Positions 8,761-17,125 of a stretch of DNA of 64,000 bases are shown here, piece after piece. This DNA is from Nocardia speluncae NBRC 108251 (lineage in GTDB: Bacteria; Actinomycetota; Actinomycetes; Mycobacteriales; Mycobacteriaceae). A program made the translations under genes and the position numbers. The notes beneath the pieces were generated by a model. That model had not been told where the DNA came from. It did no database searches and saw only the letters and a list, made by a program, of their open reading frames with translations. How positions within the stretch are numbered: position 1 is the stretch's first letter; each line of letters starts with the position of its first letter. The stretch is taken from positions 124,001 to 188,000 of the forward strand of contig NZ_BDBZ01000036.1 in the NCBI RefSeq assembly GCF_001613245.1, given 5' to 3'.

Positions 8761-8814
8761 TCGTCATTCTGTCCAGGACGCATATAGCAGAACTGCGAAT
8801 AGGAGAACGTGATC

Positions 8815-9747
8815 GTGGAATATCGCCAGTTCGGGCGCAGTGGGCTGACCGTGTCGGCACTCGGTCTTGGATGCAACAACTTCGGGATGCGTATCGATCG
8901 ACGGCAGTCGGCCGCGGTGGTGCACCGGGCGCTCGACGTGGGCGTCACACTGTTCGATACCGCGCAGATGTACGGGCAGGGCACCTCGGAGGAGTATCTC
9001 GGGGCGGCACTAGGCGCTCGACGGTCGGAGGTGGTTCTCGCGACGAAATTCGGTGGTCCGAAACCGGCCGGGCCCGATCAGGCGACGGGGTCACGACGTA
9101 ATGTCGTTCGCGAGTGTGAGGAGAGTCTGCGGCGGCTCGATACCGACTATATCGACCTGTACTACCTGCATTTTCCCGATTCTCGAACGCCGATCGAGGA
9201 GACTCTTACGGCGTTGGACGATCTGGTGCATCAGGGCAAGGTTCGCTATATCGCCTCCTCGAACCTCGCCGGCTGGCAGATCGCGGATGCCCATCACATC
9301 GCGGCGAACCTCGGCGGGACCCGCTTCAGCGGTAGTCAGGTGGAATGGAGCCTGCTGAAGCGGGCCGTCGAGGACGAAATCGTCCCGGCTTGCGAGCGGT
9401 TCGGCCTGGGCATCATCCCGTACTTCCCCCTCGCGTCCGGACTACTGACGGGAAAGTACACCGCGGGCACGGATTTTCCGGCCGGCACACGCTTGGCCGA
9501 GGTGCCGCGCCTCGCCGGTGACGCAACCGATGCCAATTTCGCCCTGGTCGACCGGTTGAGCGCGATAGCGAAGGACCAGGGACATACCCTCTTGGAGCTG
9601 GCCATCTGCTGGCTGCTCTCACAACCCCGTGTGTCGTCGGTCATCACCGGTGCGACCTCACCGGAGCAGATCGTGGCGAACGTCGATGCCGCCACCTGGC
9701 GCCTGACTGCTGAGGAACTCGCCGCGGTCGAGAGTGCATTCGTGTAG
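8815..9747 (+). CDS. Aldo/keto reductase
   Basis: NADPH-dependent oxidoreductase of the AKR superfamily, 310 residues, (beta/alpha)8 barrel. The catalytic tetrad is visible: Asp48 and Tyr53 in FDTAQMYG, Lys78 in LATKFGG and His119 in YLHFPD. The C-terminal cofactor loop contains SSVITGATSPEQ. GTG 8815 is preferred over GTG 8809 because AGGAG (8801-8805) is then 9 rather than 3 bases away and the protein begins MEYRQFGRSGL as in homologues. It reduces aldehydes or ketones; the substrate is unknown. A single gene bounded by terminators on both sides. Confidence 0.9.
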   Translation: MEYRQFGRSGLTVSALGLGCNNFGMRIDRRQSAAVVHRALDVGVTLFDTAQMYGQGTSEEYLGAALGARRSEVVLATKFGGPKPAGPDQATGSRRNVVRECEESLRRLDTDYIDLYYLHFPDSRTPIEETLTALDDLVHQGKVRYIASSNLAGWQIADAHHIAANLGGTRFSGSQVEWSLLKRAVEDEIVPACERFGLGIIPYFPLASGLLTGKYTAGTDFPAGTRLAEVPRLAGDATDANFALVDRLSAIAKDQGHTLLELAICWLLSQPRVSSVITGATSPEQIVANVDAATWRLTAEELAAVESAFV

Positions 9748-9901
9748 CGGTCGGCGAACCACGCTCGGCGTCATCGAGTGCCGGTATTGCCCAAGGACGC
9801 GTGGTCGACCCGGACCTGGGCCGCGAGATCTATGGCCGCAGTGTGCTGGGCATTGCCGAGTAGCCGACCGACATCGTCTGAACCGGCCCCGGGAATCGAG
9901 G

Positions 9902-9945
9902 ACCCCGCCGGCACCGGCGCGAGACATCGCTTGTGCCGGCGGGGT
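9902..9945. terminator. Bidirectional terminator between convergent operons
   Basis: A perfect 13-bp inverted repeat (ACCCCGCCGGCAC / GTGCCGGCGGGGT) with an 18-base loop lies between the aldo/keto reductase (rightward) and the catabolic operon (leftward). It can act in both directions. Confidence 0.75.
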
Positions 9946-9957
9946 GGGGGCCGCCCG

Positions 9958-10797
9958 TCACATGAGGAACTTCAGTGCCAGTTCGTTGAAGCGTTGCGAA
10001 TGTTCGTGCTGGGGCCAGTGCCCGCACTCGGGGAAGATTTCCAGGTTCGAACCGGGGATCGACTCGCGCATCCGCTGCGCCTCCGGCACATCGCCGAACG
10101 GGTTCTGCGCACCCCAGATGATGAGCGTGGGGGCGGTGATACGTGCCATCTGCTCGGGGCTGAGCAGATCCTCCACGCGGTTGTCCATATTCTGCAGGCA
10201 CAGCAGGTGGTCGATGCCGGCGACGAACTGCGGGCGGTGGTAGATGGTGTGGCGCACATCCACCAGCTCCTCGCTCACATTCGCCGAATCGTGCATGAGC
10301 AGTTCGAGCCGCTGCCGGGTGAGTGCGCGGTCATCACTTGCCACCGCGGCCTTCGTGCTGGTGCGGATACGTTCCATGACCTGCGGGTTGGCCACGGTTC
10401 CGCCGGGTGCGACCAGGACCAGCCGGCCGACCCGGTCGGGGTGATCGGCAGCCAGTCGCCCCGATACCCAGCCGCCGAGCGATTCACCGATGAAGTGGGC
10501 TTTCTCGATACCGCGACTGTCGAGGTAGTCGAGCACATGCTGCACGTAGCGGGGGATACGCAGGTCGCCGCCGGGGTTGTCGGTGTAGCCGTGCCCCAGC
10601 ATATCCAGGGCGTGTACCGCGAAGTGCTCGGAGAAGGCGGGCACATTGCGGACAAAGGCCTCGAGATGGCCGCTGGTGCCGTGCAACATCACCACGGCCT
10701 CACCCTCGCCGGCGCGCAGCGCGCGGGTGCGGGCGCCGTTCACCGGCTCGTGGGACATCTCGAAAGTGGTCCCGGCCAGATCGGTCCAGATGGTCAT
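9958..10797 (-). CDS. Alpha/beta hydrolase, meta-cleavage-product type (MhpC-like)
   Basis: Serine hydrolase of 279 residues, probably cleaving the C-C bond of a ring-fission product. The nucleophile is Ser106 in GESLGG, the oxyanion-hole region is LHGTSG, the acid is likely the Asp in NPFGDVPEA and the base is His260 in ECGHWPQ. The size and the neighbouring extradiol dioxygenase fit the MhpC/BphD/HsaD class. ATG 10797 overlaps the dioxygenase stop (ATGA), so it is translated directly after it as the last gene of the leftward operon. Confidence 0.85.
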   Translation of the reverse strand: MTIWTDLAGTTFEMSHEPVNGARTRALRAGEGEAVVMLHGTSGHLEAFVRNVPAFSEHFAVHALDMLGHGYTDNPGGDLRIPRYVQHVLDYLDSRGIEKAHFIGESLGGWVSGRLAADHPDRVGRLVLVAPGGTVANPQVMERIRTSTKAAVASDDRALTRQRLELLMHDSANVSEELVDVRHTIYHRPQFVAGIDHLLCLQNMDNRVEDLLSPEQMARITAPTLIIWGAQNPFGDVPEAQRMRESIPGSNLEIFPECGHWPQHEHSQRFNELALKFLM

Positions 10798-11765
10798 GCG
10801 GAAATCTCCTCGTCGGTGGGGGTGAGCAGGCTGACACCCATGCCGGTCAGCCAATTGGGGACAGCGCCGTAGGCGAGTGTGCGTCCGGTGACACGTCGTG
10901 GTGCAGAGCCCGCCGAGGCCAGCGCCGCGGACATCGCGACCCAGGCGCGCAGTTCGGCGGCGCCGTTACCGGCCTCCTTCTCGATCTGCTCGTCGCTCAT
11001 GGCCAGCAGCGGGTCGAGGTCGCCGGACTCGAGCAGGCCGAGGAACCACTGATCGAATTCGGTATTGATATCGGGTTCGGCGGCCCGGATGATCTGGCGG
11101 CGCCGTACTTCGTATTCGCTCCAGGAGGTGCGGCCGTTGAGCCAGGCCTGCACCAGGAACCGGTCGTCCTCCGACAGGGCGTCGAACCATTTGGGCCATG
11201 GCAGCCGATGCGACAGGCCACCGGAGGCGATGATCGCCACGCGCTTTTTCGCGCCGTCACCTGCTGTCGCCGCGCCGATGGCTGCGCCGAGAGCACGGCA
11301 GCGCTGTAGCGACGGCAGCGGTGGCGCGAACATATTGATCACGACGGGCACGATCGGGATATCGAGTGCGGGCACCAGATGCTGCAAAGAGTGCGTGATC
11401 CCGTGGTCGACGGTCATTCGCAGCGAGAACGCCGGATCGAAGCCGGCACCGACGAGTCCGTCGACGAGAGTGCGGGCGAGGGCGGTATCCACCGGCAGTG
11501 GTCCGCCCGGAGTCTGGGCCTCACCGGCCCCGTTGACCTCGCCGACGCCGATGGTGAAGGCGGGCATCAGATCCAGGAACATACCGCGGAAATGATTGGA
11601 ACCGATCACGATCAGGGCATCGGGCCGCTGTTCGGCGAGCGCTGCCCGGGCCGCACCGAGACCGTCGCGGAATCGGTGCGCCGCGTCGAGATCGTCCACC
11701 TCCGCCCAGTGCGTATTCATCAGGGTGCTGTGCGAGGCACCCACACCCACTACGAGTTCACTCAC
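10794..11765 (-). CDS. Class III (LigB/MhpB-type) extradiol ring-cleavage dioxygenase
   Basis: Non-haem iron dioxygenase of 323 residues that opens a catechol-like ring. Candidate residues are His12 (GASHS) and His58 (GSNHF) as iron ligands, with His121 and His125 (DHGITH) and His186 (GGLSH) as active-site histidines of the LigB fold; the third ligand, a glutamate, lies in the C-terminal half. The start GTG 11765 overlaps the upstream stop by 4 bases and has GGAG 6 bases before it. It supplies the substrate for the downstream hydrolase. The ring substrate is probably made by the Rieske oxygenase of the same operon. Confidence 0.85.
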   Translation of the reverse strand: MSELVVGVGASHSTLMNTHWAEVDDLDAAHRFRDGLGAARAALAEQRPDALIVIGSNHFRGMFLDLMPAFTIGVGEVNGAGEAQTPGGPLPVDTALARTLVDGLVGAGFDPAFSLRMTVDHGITHSLQHLVPALDIPIVPVVINMFAPPLPSLQRCRALGAAIGAATAGDGAKKRVAIIASGGLSHRLPWPKWFDALSEDDRFLVQAWLNGRTSWSEYEVRRRQIIRAAEPDINTEFDQWFLGLLESGDLDPLLAMSDEQIEKEAGNGAAELRAWVAMSAALASAGSAPRRVTGRTLAYGAVPNWLTGMGVSLLTPTDEEISA

Positions 11766-13078
11766 GAGATACTCCGTTCCCGGGTACACAAACTGATCGC
11801 GGTGTACACGATCGTCCGGGTCAGCCGGACTGCCTCCCGGATGTCGACAACATTCATTCCGGACGGAAAGTCGAGTGCCAGAGGAGCATCCGGCCCGATC
11901 CGGTCCATGCCGATCCGGGCCGTCGGCAACCCTCGCGCGCGCAGGATATTCGCGTCGGTGGCGCCGCTGGTGGCGGCGATCGGTTCGTGTGACCGCCCGG
12001 ACTCTGCCTCCCAGGCCGCAATGGTGGCGGCGACAACCGGGCTGTCGGGCGGGGTATGCGTGCCCGGAATCGCCAGCACCATATCCCACTCCACTTCGAT
12101 ATCCGGATGTTCGGCAGTGATCGCGGATACGGCGGCACCGAACTCGCGCCGTACCTGTGCGGGAGTCGAGCGCGGGCTGGTGCGCAGGTCGACCATGAAC
12201 CGGCACAGCGCCGGTGCGACGGCGGCCATCCGCGGCCAGCCGCCCTCGATCGAGGAGACGATGCCCTGTGGTGCGACGAGGCCGTCGGTGTGCCGGGCCG
12301 CGTATTCGGGGAACCAGCGTTCCAGACCGGCGATCACCGTGGCCGCGCTGGCGATCGAGTTGCGGTAGGGCATCCGGTGGCGGCTGCCGACATAGGTGTA
12401 GGTGCCGCGCACTCGGACCTCGAACCAGCACAGCCCCACTTCTTCCCAGGCCACCGCCCAGCCGGGCTTGGCGATCAGTGCGTGATCGGCCCACCAGCCT
12501 TGTTCGAGGAGGAAGGAACAGCCGACGCCCTGACCGGTATTGCGCCGGGTGAGGCCGCGGGTCGCGCGGCCGTTGGTGGGCATACCACCGGCACCGAGGC
12601 CGACCATCAGATCGCCACGCAACGGAATACCGGCCTCGGCGATGACTTCCGCGGCGGCGACGATCGCGGCCGCGTGTCCCTTGGGGTTGCTGGCGCCGAG
12701 TCCGAGAACATGGTGGCCGTGCACCTGGGCGCGGGGCCGCATATCCGCCCGCAGTTCGGGGCCGATCCAGGGCACATCCTCGTCGGGATCGCCGACGGTG
12801 AGAGTGTCGGTGGGAGCGTAGAGCAGCAGATCCGCACCGCTGCCGTCGCCACGCAACCGGCCGACGGCATTGGCTTGCCGGTCGTCGATTTCCTGGTAGT
12901 GGGCCTCGAGTCCGGCATCGTCGAGGGTCGCGGTCAGCCAGCGGGCGAGTTCGGCCTCCTCACCGGTAGGACTCGCAATATCGACCATGCCGACGACGAG
13001 ATCGGTGAGCCGTTTCGGATCCACCAGCTCAGCGGCGGTGTCGAACCACCCGCGCTGCTCCGCGCTGAGGCCGCTCAT
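11762..13078 (-). CDS. M20-like peptidase/deacylase homologue lacking catalytic motifs
   Basis: A 438-residue protein with the overall layout of M20/ArgE-DapE metallohydrolases: a catalytic-type domain, an inserted dimerisation domain (~190-300), and a C-terminal SGATDANILRARGLP motif. The usual metal and catalytic motifs are altered. The GHxDT strand reads YAPTDT (87-92), the G-x-x-D-x-KG motif reads GASNPKG (128-134), the DEE catalytic loop reads AGGMPTNG (163-170), and the C-terminal His is absent. It may have lost zinc hydrolysis or changed chemistry. It starts at ATG 13078, overlapping the 44-residue gene's stop, and its own stop overlaps the dioxygenase start, so it is firmly embedded in the operon. 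Confidence 0.75.
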   Translation of the reverse strand: MSGLSAEQRGWFDTAAELVDPKRLTDLVVGMVDIASPTGEEAELARWLTATLDDAGLEAHYQEIDDRQANAVGRLRGDGSGADLLLYAPTDTLTVGDPDEDVPWIGPELRADMRPRAQVHGHHVLGLGASNPKGHAAAIVAAAEVIAEAGIPLRGDLMVGLGAGGMPTNGRATRGLTRRNTGQGVGCSFLLEQGWWADHALIAKPGWAVAWEEVGLCWFEVRVRGTYTYVGSRHRMPYRNSIASAATVIAGLERWFPEYAARHTDGLVAPQGIVSSIEGGWPRMAAVAPALCRFMVDLRTSPRSTPAQVRREFGAAVSAITAEHPDIEVEWDMVLAIPGTHTPPDSPVVAATIAAWEAESGRSHEPIAATSGATDANILRARGLPTARIGMDRIGPDAPLALDFPSGMNVVDIREAVRLTRTIVYTAISLCTRERSIS

Positions 13079-13209
13079 CGCGCTCCCGGCTGGAAAGACC
13101 GGACCGTGGTGGCGCCGAAGAGCCGGGCGAACAGGCGCGGTCGCCGGGCGGCGACAACAGCACCGGCAGTTACGGCGCCGAGGGTGATCAGAACGATTGC
13201 GCGAGACAC
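13075..13209 (-). CDS. Small single-pass membrane peptide (44 aa)
   Basis: A 44-residue frame with GTG start at 13209 and GGAG 9 bases upstream, inside the end of the hydrolase gene. Its TGA overlaps the ATG of the M20-like gene by 4 bases. Residues ~4-23 form a hydrophobic helix (IVLITLGAVTAGAVVAA), followed by a basic tail (RRPRLFARLF), giving a typical one-pass protein with the positive end inside. The gene fills the gap between two operon genes exactly, which argues that it is real. Function unknown; possibly a membrane tether or small regulator. Confidence 0.6.
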   Translation of the reverse strand: MSRAIVLITLGAVTAGAVVAARRPRLFARLFGATTVRSFQPGAR

Positions 13210-13214
13210 AGGTA

Positions 13215-14027
13215 TCAACTCCAGTCGGTAAAGAACGCTTCGGCGAGGGCCGCGACGGTGGCGGGGCGCTCGGCCTGGGGGTGGTGGGCGGTGCGCCCGA
13301 TGACCGCGAGATCGCCGCGGGGCAAGGCATCGGCGAGCGCATTCGCGTAATCGGGGCCGCCGAACGGGTCGTGGCTGCCCCACACCACCAGGGTCGGGGC
13401 TGCTACCGCACCCGGATCCGTGCCGGGATCGCTGGCGAGCGCGGGAGCGGTAGCAGCGGCCGGCACCGTGGGTGTGGTGCTGGCCAGGTATCGGGCCGCG
13501 ACGGTGGCCTCCGGGACGAGATCCGCGTTGTACCACTCCAGTTCGGTGAGCAGTGCGCGCATCTTGTCCGGGCTGGGGCCGGTACCGCCGTAGTACTGTG
13601 CTCGCGCTCGCCCGCCGAGGCCCGGATCACGGCGTACGCCGGATCGCCCGGCCGGGGCGGGGGTGGGCTGGCTCCCGATCACGACCAGCCGTCCCAGCCG
13701 TTCGGGCCGTTCGGCTGCCAGGCGCAGCGCGACGGTGCCTCCCAGCGACTGGGCCAGGACGTCGACAGGGCCGCAACCCAGCCGCGTGAGCAATTCGTCG
13801 AGTGCGTGGGCTGCCACCGCCGGCTGCGATGCCGGCTCGCCGTCGCGGGCCGGTGAACCTCCGTAACCGGGAAGGTCCACCCACAGCCAGCGTCGTTCGG
13901 GACGCAGCGCCATGAGCGCGGCGAAATCGGAGGCCGCATGGCAGCCCGGACCGCCGCCGTGCAGCACCACGGTGACCGGGCCGCTCCTGGCGCCGGCCCA
14001 GCCGTGTGTCAGCTCTGTCGTCGACAT
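13215..14027 (-). CDS. Alpha/beta hydrolase
   Basis: Serine hydrolase of 270 residues. The oxyanion motif LHGGGPGC, nucleophile Ser in AQSLGG (about residue 94), acid Asp in WGSHDPFGG and a His near the end (TAHHPQAE) are all present. HGGGPG is shared with meta-cleavage hydrolases and proline-iminopeptidase-like enzymes, so it may act on a ring-fission product, ester or amide. The ATG at 14027 lies 11 bases after the stop of the Rieske oxygenase gene. It is the second hydrolase in the operon, so the two probably act on different intermediates. Confidence 0.8.
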   Translation of the reverse strand: MSTTELTHGWAGARSGPVTVVLHGGGPGCHAASDFAALMALRPERRWLWVDLPGYGGSPARDGEPASQPAVAAHALDELLTRLGCGPVDVLAQSLGGTVALRLAAERPERLGRLVVIGSQPTPAPAGRSGVRRDPGLGGRARAQYYGGTGPSPDKMRALLTELEWYNADLVPEATVAARYLASTTPTVPAAATAPALASDPGTDPGAVAAPTLVVWGSHDPFGGPDYANALADALPRGDLAVIGRTAHHPQAERPATVAALAEAFFTDWS

Positions 14028-14037
14028 GGCGGCGCGC

Positions 14038-15273
14038 TCAGTGGCCGATTCGTTTTTCGGTCGGCTGAACTCGGGGCCCGACCTGCTCGACATGCCGGCG
14101 CCACGCGGTGATCGACAGGTCGGGACGGTACAGGCGCTCCGGCGGGGCATCGGTCACGTTCACCATCCAGGCGTCCTGGCGAGTGAACTGACCGTGGAAC
14201 AACCAGCGGAACGCAGCCATGTACTTGGCCTTGAACGCCAGTGCGGTGAGCCCGGTTTCGAATCGCACCATCAGCTGCACATACCGCACGTGATCGGCGT
14301 CGACCGGGACATACCATTCGTAGTGGATGAACTTCGGGTAGGCCACCCGCAGCAGGCCCGGCATCCGGACCGAGACGAAGCCCGGAATGTCCATGGCGTC
14401 GATGACCGGGTTGGCGTCGCCGTTCTTACCCGGGTGGTCCGGCAGCGGGATCCGCTTCCACCACCGCTTGTTGGTGAACGTGCCGACGCCGGGAAAATCG
14501 GCCTCCCAATAGAGTTCGTCCTGCACGCGGACCAGCCAGCCGTCCTTTTCGACGATCCGGGTCTTGTTCCAGGTCGGCATGACCTTGAACAGCCGCCACA
14601 GGGCTGTGTTGTGCAGGTACTTCGCGTGCCCCTCGTCGAATCCGTTCTCGGTGGCGAAGCGCCAGTTGCCCTCGCGGACGTCGTTGCGGCCACCCAGTAC
14701 CAACGTGTTCTCGATCAGTTCGGCGGGGATATCACGCTCGACGGGCGGGGGCTGGGTGCCCGGCTCCACATCGCCGATGTACACCCACAGCAGGCCCAGC
14801 CGTTCTTCGACCGGATACGTAGCGACACCGAGCTTGCCGCAGATGGGGCTCTCGGGTCCGTCGGTGATGACCGCGTCGAGCTTGCCGGTCTCCAGGCCGA
14901 AGGTCCAGCCGTGATACGCGCAGCTGATGGTGCCGGGGAATTCGCGGCGGCCGTGTGACAGCGGTACACCGCGGTGCGGGCACCGGTCGTGCAGGCCGCG
15001 TACGACCTCGCCGTCGCGGATCAGCACGATGCGTTCACCCGCGAGCGTGATCGGCACCGGCTTCTCGCCGACCTCATGCGCCCAGATGGTCGGATACCAG
15101 TAGTCACGGAAGCCGTGGGCGGCCGAGTCGTAGGTGGGCCAGCCGGACCAGTCCGCCCCGTCCTGCACGGGAGGGCCGGGCTCGGTGGCAGTGGTGGACG
15201 CCGGGCCGGACTTGCGGGAACGCGGGGCGCGGCGCGGGGCGGCTTCGGGTGTCGGCGAGCTCGGGGCGCTCAT
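14038..15273 (-). CDS. Rieske non-haem iron oxygenase, alpha subunit (carbazole-dioxygenase-like)
   Basis: Ring-hydroxylating oxygenase of 411 residues. After a ~40-residue Pro/Ala/Arg-rich extension, the Rieske [2Fe-2S] ligands are Cys98-x-His100 and Cys118-x2-His121 with a standard 17-residue spacing. The mononuclear iron site is in NGFDEGHAKYLH (His216, His221; bridging Asp213). The layout (DYWYP start, CxHRGVPLS, NGFD) resembles CarAa of carbazole 1,9a-dioxygenase and other homomeric oxygenases, and there is no beta subunit gene. Electrons should come from the reductase encoded immediately upstream. Its product would feed the extradiol dioxygenase downstream. Confidence 0.88.
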   Translation of the reverse strand: MSAPSSPTPEAAPRRAPRSRKSGPASTTATEPGPPVQDGADWSGWPTYDSAAHGFRDYWYPTIWAHEVGEKPVPITLAGERIVLIRDGEVVRGLHDRCPHRGVPLSHGRREFPGTISCAYHGWTFGLETGKLDAVITDGPESPICGKLGVATYPVEERLGLLWVYIGDVEPGTQPPPVERDIPAELIENTLVLGGRNDVREGNWRFATENGFDEGHAKYLHNTALWRLFKVMPTWNKTRIVEKDGWLVRVQDELYWEADFPGVGTFTNKRWWKRIPLPDHPGKNGDANPVIDAMDIPGFVSVRMPGLLRVAYPKFIHYEWYVPVDADHVRYVQLMVRFETGLTALAFKAKYMAAFRWLFHGQFTRQDAWMVNVTDAPPERLYRPDLSITAWRRHVEQVGPRVQPTEKRIGH

Positions 15274-15337
15274 ATCTTCTCCAGCGGGTTTCTCGGGGTT
15301 GTCGGACGTGTGGTGACGGACGCGAGGGGCGTCATGG

Positions 15338-16279
15338 TCACAGGTCGAGTACTAGTTCCGCGCTCTGCGCACGTGATACGCACGGATAGATCACATCGGT
15401 GCAGCCGGGGGCGGCCAATGCGTCCCGGTGTAGCGGTACCCCCGAGACCACGCGGGTTTCGCAGCTGCCGCATACCCCGTCCCGGCAGGCATTGGGCAGC
15501 TCGATACCCGCCGCGTCCAGGACGTCGAGGGCCGTGCTGTCGGCGGGCACCGTGAGTCGCCTGCCCGATTTGGCGAGTACGAGGTCGAAAGCTTTCAGGT
15601 CGGCCTCGTCGTCGCGGGGGCGGGCGGCGAATCGTTCGACATGCAGAGTGCCCGCGGGCCACGACTCGCAGCGCTGTTCCACCGCGGCGATGAGTCCCTC
15701 CGGACCGCAGCAGTAGACGGCGGTGCCCTCGGCCGGTGTGCCCAAGGCCGTATCCAGATCGAGGTGGCCGTCCTCGTCGAACGGATGTATCCGGACGCGC
15801 TCGTCGCCGAGTAGATCGGCCAGGAATGCCATCGATCGGCGCGAGCGTCCGCCGTAGAGCAGCTGCCACGGCTTGCCCTCGGCCTGTAGCTGCCGAATCA
15901 TCGGCAGTAGCGGTGTGATGCCGATTCCGCCCGCGATCATGAGGTATGTGTCCGCCGCGACCAGCGGAAAGTTGTTGCGCGGCCCGCCGACCTCGACCAG
16001 CTCTCCGGGGCGGAGAATCGCATGGACGTAGCTGGATCCGCCTGCGGACTCCGGTTCGCGGAGCACGGCGATCCGGTAGTGGTCGCGCGCGGCCGGATCT
16101 CCCATCAGCGAGTACTGCCGCACGTGCTCCGGTAGCCCGAGATCGATGTGTGCGCCGGGCTCCCAGGCAGGCAACAGGCGCCGCACGGGATCGGCGAGCT
16201 CCACGCTGAGCACGCAATCCGATTCTTGCCGTAAAGCGGTGACCTCGAGTTCCAGGACACCCGCATCGCCGTCGGTCAT
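15338..16279 (-). CDS. Phthalate-dioxygenase-reductase-type electron donor (flavin + 2Fe-2S)
   Basis: A 313-residue reductase passing electrons from NAD(P)H to the adjacent Rieske oxygenase. In order: flavin-binding barrel with RQYSLMGDP, nucleotide-binding domain with GGIGITPLLPM and CCGPEGLI, and a C-terminal plant-type [2Fe-2S] domain with C-x4-C-x2-C (CRDGVCGSC) and a fourth Cys near the end (YPCVS). ATG 16279 is chosen because GGAGGT lies 6 bases upstream; ATG 16291 would place that motif inside the gene. First gene of the leftward operon, 64 bases ahead of the oxygenase, with TetR-type palindromes just upstream. Confidence 0.9.
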   Translation of the reverse strand: MTDGDAGVLELEVTALRQESDCVLSVELADPVRRLLPAWEPGAHIDLGLPEHVRQYSLMGDPAARDHYRIAVLREPESAGGSSYVHAILRPGELVEVGGPRNNFPLVAADTYLMIAGGIGITPLLPMIRQLQAEGKPWQLLYGGRSRRSMAFLADLLGDERVRIHPFDEDGHLDLDTALGTPAEGTAVYCCGPEGLIAAVEQRCESWPAGTLHVERFAARPRDDEADLKAFDLVLAKSGRRLTVPADSTALDVLDAAGIELPNACRDGVCGSCETRVVSGVPLHRDALAAPGCTDVIYPCVSRAQSAELVLDL

Positions 16280-16296
16280 GTTCACCTCCATGTGCC

Positions 16297-16314
16297 GTAC
16301 TAAGTACGATACTT
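16297..16314. promoter_or_regulatory. Putative TetR operator (GTACNNAGTAC, copy 1)
   Basis: GTACTAAGTAC (16297-16307) overlaps a second palindrome AAGTACGATACTT (16302-16314). It sits 18 bases upstream of the reductase start in the divergent region shared with the TetR gene, where a bound repressor would block the operon. Two more GTACNNAGTAC copies occur nearby. Confidence 0.6.
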
Positions 16315-16374
16315 AATACCCCCTCTGGTGAACAAGAGGCAATTCCGCAGCGGTAGCGGGGGTGGGGCAAATGG

Positions 16375-16385
16375 GTACGAAGTAC
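16375..16385. promoter_or_regulatory. Putative TetR operator (GTACNNAGTAC, copy 2)
   Basis: GTACGAAGTAC lies 47 bases before the TetR start codon and shares the pattern of copies 1 and 3. It suggests autoregulation. Confidence 0.55.
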
Positions 16386-16432
16386 CGGATAGCGTCCGAT
16401 ACGCTGCAAGGACAGTCGCTACGAGGAGTTGT

Positions 16433-17125
16433 ATGCCCGCGCAACCGAATCGGTCCCGGCGTCGCGAGACGTCGCTGTCCGCCGAGCGGATCATCGAGGC
16501 CGCCCTGCGTATCTCCGACGCGGAAGCGGATCTGGATCGTTTGACGATGCGGCGGATCGCTGCCGAGCTGGGGGTCGGGGCGATGACGCTCTACAGCTAC
16601 TTCCGCAGCAAGGACGAGATCTTGGACGGTATGGCCGACCACGTGCTGGGGGGTATGCAACTTCCACCGGGGCCGGACGCCGGACCGGCCGATGCCATTC
16701 GCGCCATGGGGTACGCATTACTGGCGATGATGCGGGAGCATCCGAGCATCGTCCGGCTGTTCGCTACGCGCGTCACGGACAGCCCGGCCGCCCTTCGCGG
16801 CGCCTGGGAGGCGGTCATTCAGCGGTTGGTCGACTCCGGCATTCCGGGGCCGCAGGCCGTGCGTTGCTACGGCTTCCTCATTACCTATGCGATCGGCTTC
16901 GCCAGCTATCAGATGCCGCGGCAGTGGGGGCGGTCGTCCGACGGTGAAGGCGCCGAACAGCGGCGGCAGCGCACTCACTTCTATGCCGGATTGCCGATCG
17001 AGGAGTTCCCGCAGCTCGTCGGGCATCCCGAAGAGGTAGCCGATCTGCCCTCCGATTCGCAGTTCGCGGACGGGCTCGAGGCCTATATCGACGCCACTGT
17101 GCGCGCCTTGGTCATCCGTTCCTGA
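16433..17125 (+). CDS. TetR-family regulator of the aromatic-degradation island
   Basis: Repressor-type regulator of 230 residues. The N-terminal helix-turn-helix spans residues ~15-65, with the recognition region MRRIAAELGVGAMTLYSYF followed by RSKDEIL; the C-terminal half is an all-helical ligand domain of the TetR_C type. ATG 16433 has GAGGAG 4 bases upstream. It is divergent from the Rieske operon and followed by the transporter gene. Copies of GTACNNAGTAC in front of all three units make it their likely common regulator, with a pathway compound as inducer. Confidence 0.88.
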   Translation: MPAQPNRSRRRETSLSAERIIEAALRISDAEADLDRLTMRRIAAELGVGAMTLYSYFRSKDEILDGMADHVLGGMQLPPGPDAGPADAIRAMGYALLAMMREHPSIVRLFATRVTDSPAALRGAWEAVIQRLVDSGIPGPQAVRCYGFLITYAIGFASYQMPRQWGRSSDGEGAEQRRQRTHFYAGLPIEEFPQLVGHPEEVADLPSDSQFADGLEAYIDATVRALVIRS

